Shown piece after piece: positions 55,566 to 64,000 of a stretch of 64,000 bases of DNA (its first letter is position 1; each line of letters starts with the position of its first letter). A program made the translations under genes and the position numbers. This DNA comes from Leptasterias polaris. Taxonomy: Eukaryota; Echinodermata; Asteroidea; Forcipulatida; Asteriidae. The DNA lies in the NCBI GenBank assembly GCA_037783415.1, contig JAZGTN010000025.1:1922001-1986000 (forward strand), read 5' to 3'. The notes beneath the pieces are model-generated. The model was not told the DNA's origin. It did no database searches and saw only the letters and a list, made by a program, of their open reading frames with translations.

Positions 55566-55756
55566 CTGGCAACCATGTCAAATGCTCAACTGCCTTTTAT
55601 ACCCTTTCTTGGTGGACATAGAGGGCGTTGTAGGCGTGGTTTGAACTAGTTGGTCATAAATGTTCTGGAGCTTGTATGCCCCGTCGTCTTTGTTTAGGGT
55701 GTTCTCCCCCCTTCATTTGATCCAGATGGCCTCCCTAAGCCATCATAGTGGTTATG

Positions 55757-56000
55757 TCAGGTTCTCGGTCGATTACCGAAGTTGGTGGCTGCGACGTGGT
55801 CAGTGATGGCAGACTTATGTTGCTCGGTGATAGAGGAGGTGCGAGTAGCCCGTGGGACGTGTGTAGGGTCGATTTTCAAATTTGTCCACTTCTTTTTTGT
55901 GTTCAAGTAGGCGGGTGCCAAAAGCGCGATCTGTTTCACCAATATAGGTTTTTGAGCAAGCAGAGCATGGAATTTCATAGATGGTCTCTGTCAGGATATT
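55757..56000 (-). pseudogene. Penelope GIY-YIG endonuclease
   Basis: TIYEIPCSACSKTYIGETD, RAFGTRLLEHKKEVDK, then SAITDHVAATNFG: the (G)IY...YIG motif, the CxxC insert of Penelope-type endonucleases, and the catalytic Arg region. Frame change near 55815. Makes the nick used to prime reverse transcription. Confidence 0.82.
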
Positions 56001-56367
56001 TCTCAGATGTTTCTGAAAAGCGTTGCCTAATACCCCAGACTGTTTAGTGTCCCTTAATGTCCACTGTTTAAAGTAACAACAAAAGGAAATAATACGGACA
56101 TTCAATAGATTTTACAGTATTCTTATTTACAAACTTCCTCGGTGCACTTTCAATTATTAACACTTATTTACACTTTCAATTATTAAATAACTCGCAGCGC
56201 GTTTATAATTATTCACAAACTTTCTTTATATTCAATTCATTGAATCATTAATTTAAAGTCGTAACAATTTCATGTATAATCACGATAATTGATAATTGCA
56301 GACTTCAGTGGCTAATGATCAAGCATATTTTTAAGCCATCGCCATTACTATATATATATATATATAT

Positions 56368-57118
56368 CGTCAGCAATTTCACGAAGGGCCAAAAACCTGA
56401 AAAATCGATAAAAAAATAATTTTGACTTTTTGGGTGGATTCGACTAAGGTGATTGGGATCTAACTATTTACGAAGTTATAGGTCTCAAAATCGTCTAGTT
56501 TCTTAATTACGCTAAGTTGATGAATGACAAAAACCTCAAGAACCTGGAATTATGTTTTCACGAAGAGCCAAAAACCTTTTTGTAAATTTGTTGTATACCT
56601 TACCACGTTGATTTACAGTTGGCACAGTGCCAATCATGAGCGCGCCGTCTTTTGCGTTTTCACGAAGAGCCAAAAACTTAAAAGGACAAAAAAGAAGCAC
56701 AACCCGGAATTGCGTTTTCACGAAGTGCCAAAAAGGTATTGCTCTAACGCGTGGAATTATCCCTTGGCACGGTGGTGCCAAACGTGGGTGCTCCGGCTTT
56801 TGCGTTTTCACGAACAGCCAAAAAGTTTATACACGACGCGCTGTACACAGAGCACGGTTTGTAACGTTTTCACGAAGAGACAATTTTGTTAATTAAATAA
56901 ATACTCATTAATTAAACACGTTATGGACAAAATTGAAACAGATTTGTATGATTTAGGATCTCTACTTTCCTGACATGTAAAAATTTCCAAGATAAGATTT
57001 CGAATAGTATACCAACCAGTAGTTTCAAAATAAGCTAAACTTCAAACGCGGTTTTCTCAGAACATATATTTTTGACTGCAGGGGACTTTTTTGCATGCCC
57101 TTCGTGAAATTGCTGACG
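56368..57118. mobile_element. TIR element with interspersed internal repeats
   Basis: Perfect 22-bp TIR (CGTCAGCAATTTCACGAAGG...) at 56368-56389 and 57097-57118, flanked by (TA)n. Five internal copies of GTTTTCACGAAGAGCCAAAA start at 56554, 56656, 56714, 56804 and 56866, all in one orientation. The repeat contains the TTTCACGAAG of the TIR. No transposase. Confidence 0.82.
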
Positions 57119-57838
57119 ATATATACACAAGATTGTTCTTAAAATTCACCGGGTCACGGATGGTGCTTCTGGACGGTTTGGCAACATCGGCTTTTTGTTG
57201 AGGTTGTAACTTGTCCTTGGGGTGAACCAGCAGTTGACGTAGAGTGCGGTGTGGCCTGAAGGCGGATGTAAAGCCGTGTTTTCTAAACACTCTGGAAACC
57301 CGTTCCGAGAGTCCCTGTATGTAGGGGATGACAACCATCCCTTTTGTGTGAGCGGTGTTATCTTTGGTACTCTTTTTCGTTGTTTGGGCTCTTTTTTCCT
57401 TGATTTTGGCTTTGACTTTATTTACTGTTCAAGGGGGATATCCACATACGGAGAGAGTCACGGATGTGTTGCTCTTCTTGGATTCTGTCACTTTCCTCAT
57501 ATAAACGAATCACATCTGTCCAGTAGTGTTCTGATGACCCCAAGCTTTTGGTGAAGGGGGTGATGCGATGTGAACTGGAGGTATTGATCTGTGTGGGTCT
57601 TTTTTCTGTAGATGCACAATTTGACAGAGTCGTCTGTTTTCGAATGATGAGGGTGTCTAAGAAAGGTAATGAATGACCCATCCTGTTCCTGTTCATAGGT
57701 GAACTTGATGCTGTCAGAGGGGTCCGTTCTGTTGAGATGTGCGGTGAAGTTATCCACTTCGTCCTTGTTAATAATTTCTAGAATGTCGTCGACATAACGT
57801 CGCCAGAACGGAGGACGGCAGGTAACATTTATGACCAA
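57057..57838 (-). pseudogene. Penelope RT, C-terminal half
   Basis: PPFWRRYVDDILEIINKDE (YVDD catalytic box near 57785-57796), IKFTYEQEQDGS, PFLDTLIIRK (other frame), YRKKTHTDQYLQFTSHHP, HQKLGVIRTLLDR, then FRKHGFTSAFRPHRTLRQLL. Three frames are needed, so it is inactive. Upstream RT motifs are missing. Confidence 0.82.
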
Positions 57839-57956
57839 CTAGTTCAAACCACGCCTACAATGCCCTCTATGTCCACCAAGAAAGGGTATAAAAGGCAGTT
57901 GAGCATTGGACATGTAACCGCTCTTTAACTGTAAACTGGTGAATGGGGCGGCCAGC

Positions 57957-58810
57957 GCGTATCTTCGAACCCTTTATTCTTTAGTAACTTGTAGTTCATG
58001 ATAACTCAACAACTTGTAGTTCATGAAAACACAACAATAGACTGTGCAAGTCTCGCGCGCATTCGAACTTCCGGGACCATAGTGGTCCCAACCATATGGA
58101 GTTTTACGTGGGCGAGATTTTGTTTTAGTTAATTATTTTAGTTAAACGTAGGTTATGACCTAGAAAAGTATACATGTTGTTGGGATTGTAATACTAAGTG
58201 ATAACAAAATATGAAAGTAAAACCAATTCAACAATATAACGAAGAAAACCCAAGAATTAAACTTGACATCAGCTTCCGGTTATTGCAAAAAATTAAGAAT
58301 TTTGTGCTCGCCTCCGATCATAAAACTTACGTAAACGCTTGTTTTGAATGCGCAATTATAATCGCCAGATGCTGTAATTGCAAAGCAAACCTTTTTCATT
58401 GCAGTCTATGGTTGTTCAGGCGTCAGCATCCTCTTTAAACTGCGATACGGGTCCATTTAAGACCCGTTTGACCTTCACGAATCCGCGTAAGGGGTTTCTA
58501 AAAAGTTAACATCAAATAGGCATCCTTGTCCCAGAGTTTTAATTTTTTTTCAATAATAATATACACACTATTGTGACTTTTTTTCACAAAAGCTAAAACT
58601 TTTCATAAAATTGTAATGATTTATTTTTGTTGTTCAGATTTTGTCATGAGATATAATTTAAACCAAAGATTTAATTTCAGAAATAAAAATGTTCTTCGTT
58701 TGACGTGTTTTCTCGTTCGGATATGATACGCGCGAGACTTGCACAGTCTATACCGACCATGTTTACAATAGTAAACCCTGGGAGGGAAACTCCTTTACTT
58801 GGACCCTGCA
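57957..58810 (+). repeat. Repeat R58, split by insertion (second copy 59640-59785)
   Basis: TTCGAACCCTTTATTCTTTA ... CAACTTGTAGTTCATGAAAA (57964-58030) and ACCATGTTTACAATAGTAAA ... TTACTTGGACCCTG (58755-58807) are contiguous at 59640-59785 but separated here by the 709-bp element. Confidence 0.8.
58040..58748. mobile_element. 709-bp TA-flanked TIR element
   Basis: TIR GACTGTGCAAGTCTCGCGCG ... CGCGCGAGACTTGCACAGTC, TA at 58038-58039 and 58749-58750. The empty site at about 59727 supports the boundaries. A 75-codon open frame at 58211 has no recognisable domain. Confidence 0.87.
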
Positions 58811-59565
58811 TCCATGACAAACAGAATGTGGCTGCCTTGGCATTTACTCAAACACCAAGGAGTTTCGTCATACTTTTATACTGTTTTTACACCCAAAAGA
58901 TTGAATATTCGTAACCAAAAGCAACTGATAACTGAAGCGAATGAAGACACTTGTCAAACTGAAGCTTGTGTTGCAATGGTCAAGATACAATCTGTAATTT
59001 AATACCAAACATAAACAATAATAAGATAGTAAGGGCATACATGAACTGGCAATTAATAATAGCAATGTGTTTACATGGAAAACTAGTTCACGAATATTTA
59101 TCAGTAAACAGTGTTTTAAAACAGACTGCAGAACTAAGCTTCTTGTAAAATCTCTGATTTTGCCATGTAAACTTCGAGTCGAATGTTGCAGAATAATAAA
59201 GAGAAAATATGCTTACCGAATTGGGCTTTCTACACTGGGTGAAATTATTGAGAACTTGAGAAATACTTCTGTAAAGTTGGAACTAACATCAATGAATTAA
59301 AACAACTACATGTACTGTATAAATGGCTGCTCACAATGGAATGCTGTAGATGTGGCAGTCATGGCTACATGTACAAATCACACACATGGGGGATGTACTC
59401 TGTGTGAGCAGTTGACCTCATCAACATAAACAGGATGACCTTCAGGCACTTTCACTTGTTTCAAGATTCCAAAGGTCATGCACTATAAATGTGTGGACAT
59501 TAAATATAAAACTTAAAAGTAAGAAACAAAATTAAACAATTTTCACTGCACAATTGCTGCAGTGA

Positions 59566-59975
59566 CACAGAATGATGACGGTCCGCGGAAGCCGGGGGTT
59601 CCCCTTTGGGCTAGTCCATTGATGATGACGAGCTGAACCTTCTTCTTCGAACCCTTTATTCTTTAGTAACTTGTAGTTCATGATAACTCAACAACTTGTA
59701 GTTCATGAAAACACAACACAATACAATACCAACCATGTTTACAATAGTAAACCCTGGGAGGGAAACTCCTTACTTGGACCCTGATTGGACAACGAGTCAA
59801 CGACTTTATAATATTAACCGGCCGGCATCCAATGTACATAGAAACAGAATGATGACGTCCGCGGAAGCCGGGGTTCCCCCTTTGGGCTAGTCCATTGATG
59901 ACGAGCTGAACAACATGAACTTTATACACACCACGTGACCAGGAAGGGTTCCCCGTATGGGCTAGTCCATTGATG
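59566..59975 (+). repeat. Tandem repeat, period about 277 bp
   Basis: ACAGAATGATGACG(G)TCCGCGGAAG and GGGCTAGTCCATTGATGA start at about 59568 and 59845; a partial third copy (GGGCTAGTCCATTGATGATG) lies near 59960. 58811-59565 holds no recognised feature. Confidence 0.7.
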
Positions 59976-60205
59976 ATGGGGGTAATTCATCGTACGTGAA
60001 TTTTTTTACATTTGTTATAAGGCGATGAAAATTTTTACTTTATTTCCAGTTTCAATGGAATGTACGTGTGATACACATTATACTTTTGCAGTACTAATTA
60101 ACACGTGAAAACTGCGGTAAATAAGATTCTAATAACATTTTACTGAAATGCGTCCCTATAATAAAATAGAACACCCCTATAATAAAAAATATAGTCAAGT
60201 CTATA

Positions 60206-60521
60206 GACGATGTGACCTGTAACATCACATGTTTACAAAAGAGCCACAGAGCCTGGACTTCCTGCAGGCACATTTGTACACAGCTCAATGGAAGAAAACA
60301 ACAAATTATCTTATGTTTTATGGAGATTGCACTGTCTGATTTTTCTCAACTTTTGATATGAAGAAAGGGGGGACATCTCAAAAGCTGTACAGCTGTTACT
60401 TTTATAATTTTTGAATTTATGTGAAAATTATGACACAAAATGTAAATTTTCCCATATGGCCCGACAGGAAACGCTTTAGAATGTACAAGGTCACCACTCT
60501 GTAAACAAAGGTAACATGGTC
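60206..60521. mobile_element. TA-GAC MITE family M1, uninterrupted copy
   Basis: 316 bp, TA flanks, ends GACGATGTGACCTGTAACAT ... GGTAACATGGTC. Collinear with 18750-19227 but without the nested element. Confidence 0.85.
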
Positions 60522-60751
60522 TATACTACTTTCTCTACTACTGTGTCAAATGCGATAGGCCCTATCTGTTGAACATTCAAAGGCCTGTGCCGGTCGCGTG
60601 CCGGTCTAGGTCTGAGATGCTCATATTGCGCCTGCAGCAAAACTGTCATGTATAATGGAGAATGGAGAAAACCATTTGAACTTAAAACTATTTTTAAAAT
60701 CATTGTTTCGGACACTGTTTGTCATTTAAAAGTTGCCATTTATGCAAACTT

Positions 60752-61061
60752 ATGAAGATGGAGATAGCAAAGAAACTTAAAGTGTATTCAATCAGTGTCA
60801 TGAACACAAATGTAGGCCTACATCTGGTTAAAAATCAGATTGTGGAGTTAGACCTTACCAAAACATGGCTTGATGTTTTTATCGAACAGTTTCCAAACTT
60901 GTTTGAGTATAAGATACAGGTGATCAGGATTGCCTTCTCATCCATACCTAAGTATCACTTTGAAATGAAGGAAAACCAGCTCGTGGAAAATGGATATGAA
61001 TTAAATCGCGACTTGAAATTTGTGGAGTTCATTGTTAGCCGCCAGATGAGTGCTGTAGCGG
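60752..61061 (+). CDS. Unrecognised exon, copy 2 (paralogue of 40680)
   Basis: ATG at 60752 or 60758, then EIAKKLKVYSISVMN, VELDLTKTWLDVFIEQFPNL, YKIQVIRIAFSSIPKYHF and DLKFVEFIVSRQM, up to a donor GCGG|GTAAAT. Same length class and same exon end as the 40.7-kb copy, about 80% identical in protein. No domain recognised; no following exon could be identified in either place. Confidence 0.5.
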
Positions 61062-61214
61062 GTAAATTTTTACAATCAAATTGGGTTTATTTATTCATAT
61101 TATCTAGTGGCCCTTTTTTTTTTTTTTACAAATGTAAAATCGTATCAAACGATACCACAAATCACTCTTTGGACGAATCCATTCAAATCGTGGGTATCAC
61201 AATTTTTCGTCTAG

Positions 61215-61300
61215 CCTAAGGATTAGAGATTATTCTTCCTGCTTGGATTATTCGCTCCGGATTTTCGGCGATATCTCAAAAAACGCGACCACCTTTTGAG
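61215..61300 (+). repeat. Fragment of TTAA MITE family T2
   Basis: GATTATTCTTCCTGCTTGGA and GGCGATATCTCAAAAAACGC match the centre of 2180-2500 and 31876-32250. Confidence 0.55.
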
Positions 61301-64000
61301 ACAACTTATTTCCGGCATAAAATTGTTCTTTTTTAATCTACAGTCGGGTTACAAGTTAATTTGGGCCTATTTGTGGATCACTTTCTGTTATAATGGGTCA
61401 CTGTGTTTTTCCGTTGGGGTAGGGGCAGCAAGCATGGAAAACATCATCTTCCGTGTTTTAACGGTCCTCCTCTGTGTGGAATTTTTATTTTATTTGGGGG
61501 GGGGGGGGGCGCTCGGAGCATTTATTATGAGCATTCTCATGAAAGTGGATCAATAGCATTCCATAAACACACAAACAAATCAAACACACGGCACGGGTCA
61601 AACACGGTACGAGGAAACTACTTTGCACAAGGGCGCACCACACCAAATAAGCCAGAATTAATGCGCCAAGCTACTTATCATAATTTGTAAACCCACAACT
61701 TATTTTTAATTACAACGTTTTGGGGGTCATGCAATTAATAGATTGTGTAAATATAATAATCTATCACAACCTGGGGGTTCTGTGCTTCAACCTTTGAGGA
61801 GACTTGATAAATTTAGGCGTTAAAGTTGGCCCTATTTGAACGGGAAAGTGGAGAAGTGCTTCACGAAAACTGGCAGCAAGTCGGTTTTAGAAAAAAACAA
61901 ATTTTCGCGTTTTTTTCTTCTGGGGTACTTAGCAAAAATTCCAAACGGCTGACCTGGCAAAAATTGAAAAGAATTCTGAAGTTCAGTCGTCCAATGGTTC
62001 ACGTATACAATCTTAGGCGCAATGCTGGTCCACAACAACCAAAGTTCTGTATACGTGAATCGTTGATAATCGTTACCAGCGTAATAGCGCGCAGCATTAC
62101 CAGCTCAAAAATTTCAACGGCGGCCATTTTGTTAACGGAAGGCGAGGATTCTGAAAACGGTGAGAATTTATCACTTTTTGCAACTTTTGTTTTGCGGAGT
62201 GGATTTTCTGGACCCAACCCGACCTCGATGAGAGTATAAGAAACACATAAAAAAGAGCCTAATTTTGGCGAGATCCGGTTTGGGAAATTAACTGTAGGTG
62301 CAGAAACGTGAAGGAAAAAAAGTTTCGAATAGGATTTTGTACATGGGTCACTCTATGAGGGTATTAATGGAGACGATAGCGGAATGAACCTCATAGTTCT
62401 AGGAGTAGACATGTTATATGTAGTTATCCCGTTTTTGTTTGTATTGTAGTTTGACGATGACAATAATTGCCGCTGTCATGTTCCCCAAATTTATTGCCGA
62501 TACTCAAACGAAAAGAAGAAAGAAAAAAATTGGGGTGGGGTATTTATATATCGTACTCGTAGGACGCCCTGTATTCAGGGCGTCCCTGAAATCGAGGCAA
62601 ATCTTTTACCTCTCTCTGTGCGCGATGTAAACAGTCCCTAGATACAATTTTTGTGGTTTGACTTGCCAAGCAAAGAGTCTCCTCTCATTTGACCAAAACT
62701 TAGAAACATGTAAGGCTCCACTGGTTAGTTGCACTTGTAAATGCAAAAAGTTGTGGTATTTAGGCATTTCTGCAAGGTACAAAAATATGTCATACTGTCG
62801 GGGCCATAAAAAAAAAATTCCCCCCCGAAAAAGTTTCATCAAACACTTTTTCAATTCACAATTCACGATGATCAAATCATGTGACTGAACATTCTGCTGA
62901 GCATTCTGGGAAAAAAAATACAGAGGCTTAAAGAAGCCACGTGCCTTATATCATTTTCTAATAGTCTGGATAATTTTTTTTTTGTAACACTCTATCATTT
63001 TTGTTATTAATATTAAAATTTAAACATCAGCTTTGTGATTCGATTATCACTGTTTATTTATATGCTTTATTTTAAATATTAAGAAACATAAAAAGACACA
63101 AAACTAAATAAAAATAAGATTTCAAAGTCAAAAATTATTTACATTATTTTTATTTTTATATTTTGTTTTGTTTTTGAAAAATACCATGGTTATTTTTAGA
63201 ACTAGATAAAAAATATGTTGAATAAAATGAAGAAAACTGCTGGCTATAGAGTCATACACTAAGTCTCACAGAACACTTGTAGTCACTGCAGATGTTTCTT
63301 CCACATATGGCTTCACCCGGACACCATACTTTCTTGTTTGCATCGAAAACAGGTCAAACTCAAATCAAATGGGACGCTATTGAAGTCATCGAAGATCGGT
63401 GCGTGGTGTGAAAGTTTCAATGTCCATCACGTTTTAATATATGTTTGCATATTTCTTATAAACAAAGGAAGGTAATTAGGGCATCAGTTGATTATGGAAT
63501 ATTTTTATTTTTTTTTCAATTCAAAGAAAAAGGCATACTACATCGAAAACCGGACAGGGGAGGATACTTCTTTATTTGTTTATCTTTACTTTTACTGTTA
63601 TTTTACTTATTTATTTTCGTTTCATAAATTAGTTATTTATTATTTATTATTGGTCTTGTATAATTATCTGCTTTTATTATTGCGTGTACTATATTTATGT
63701 TTAAATCTATATTTATTTCATTGTGTACTCCAGATGTGGGGCAACAGATCTACGGATCATAGTATGTATTTGCTTTTGTTGTCCCTTGCCCATCTCGAGG
63801 TATATTGTCTTGTATTTTGTTTTGTACTGTTATGGCAAATAAAATAATAACCAGGGTTCTCCCCATGCATTAGCTAGCGTACCGGGCCGATACGTGCCAA
63901 TTGCGTGCTGATACATGCAAATCTTTGCCGATACTCAAACGAAAAGAAGAAAGAAAAAAATTGGGGTAGGGTTGCATCAAATTCACATTTTAAGTCATCG
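61301..64000. other. No gene recognised
   Basis: AT-rich sequence with short open frames, none with a recognisable domain. The only structure seen is a 46-bp direct repeat (62495-62540 and 63926-63971, TGCCGATACTCAAACGAAAA...). Confidence 0.5.

Larger units (their letters stand above)
55574..57914 (-). mobile_element. Penelope-like element, 5'-truncated, with inverted ends
   Basis: Contains the C-terminal half of RT and a GIY-YIG endonuclease on the minus strand. 91-bp inverted copies of the same sequence (55574-55664 and 57824-57914, including AACTGCCTTTTATACCC) bound it. Inverted partial terminal copies (pLTR) are typical of Penelope integration products. A TIR element sits between RT and endonuclease. 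Confidence 0.82.

Noticed and set aside
56554..56890. Evenly spaced repeats resembling a CRISPR array
   Set aside because: Eukaryotic DNA, imperfect repeats, variable spacing (58-102 bp), and the repeat word is part of the element's TIR.
63445..63847. Open frames rich in Leu/Tyr/Phe as a membrane protein
   Set aside because: The composition follows the TA-rich DNA; no start context, splice sites or recognisable motif.

Overview
The window is animal nuclear DNA. It holds one multi-exon gene with GT-AG introns, tRNA-derived SINEs, LINE remnants, LTR, tyrosine-recombinase and Penelope-like retroelements, and many TIR elements. The gene encodes a motile-cilium protein. Several TTAA-flanked repeats resemble families I associate from memory with echinoderms, perhaps sea stars. 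That taxonomic guess is recall, not proof.

1-31.3 kb: one host gene on the minus strand, the orthologue of CFAP221 (PCDP1/FAP221), a central-pair (C1d) ciliary protein. Fourteen coding exons (31278 down to 4787) could be placed. Every junction has a usable acceptor and donor and the codon phases agree throughout. The first coding exon and the 3' end are not found. Its introns hold a hAT-like element inside a SINE, many MITEs, and in intron 11 a LINE reverse-transcriptase fragment split by about 9.5 kb of a 24-bp tandem repeat (about 395 copies). The repeat unit is the LINE's own codons (KQTPPTLQ). The array has higher-order structure and a C/T variant polarity.

31.3-43 kb: no confident gene. 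It holds palindromic and TIR elements (a mariner-like element with TA flanks, a G-rich hAT-like element, long hairpins), a LINE C-terminal fragment interrupted by the 3' LTR end of an LTR retrotransposon whose ORFs carry 48-bp and 102-bp repeats, an unrecognised exon with a paralogue at 60.8 kb, and tRNA-derived SINEs.

43.6-54.5 kb: a Ngaro-type tyrosine-recombinase retrotransposon of about 10.8 kb. It has split direct repeats (A1 ... B1-A2-B2), a zinc-knuckle gag, RT, RNase H, an SGNH-hydrolase-like ORF and a tyrosine recombinase. Frameshifts and a 116-bp duplication make it a decayed copy. Its 5' half is unusually long and holds GTGCGTCCGCCG-type repeats.

54.5-64 kb: a palindromic MITE, a 5'-truncated Penelope-like element (RT plus GIY-YIG) with 91-bp inverted ends and a TIR element inside it, a 709-bp TA-flanked element with a matching empty site nearby, the second copy of the unknown exon, and AT-rich sequence with no recognisable gene.
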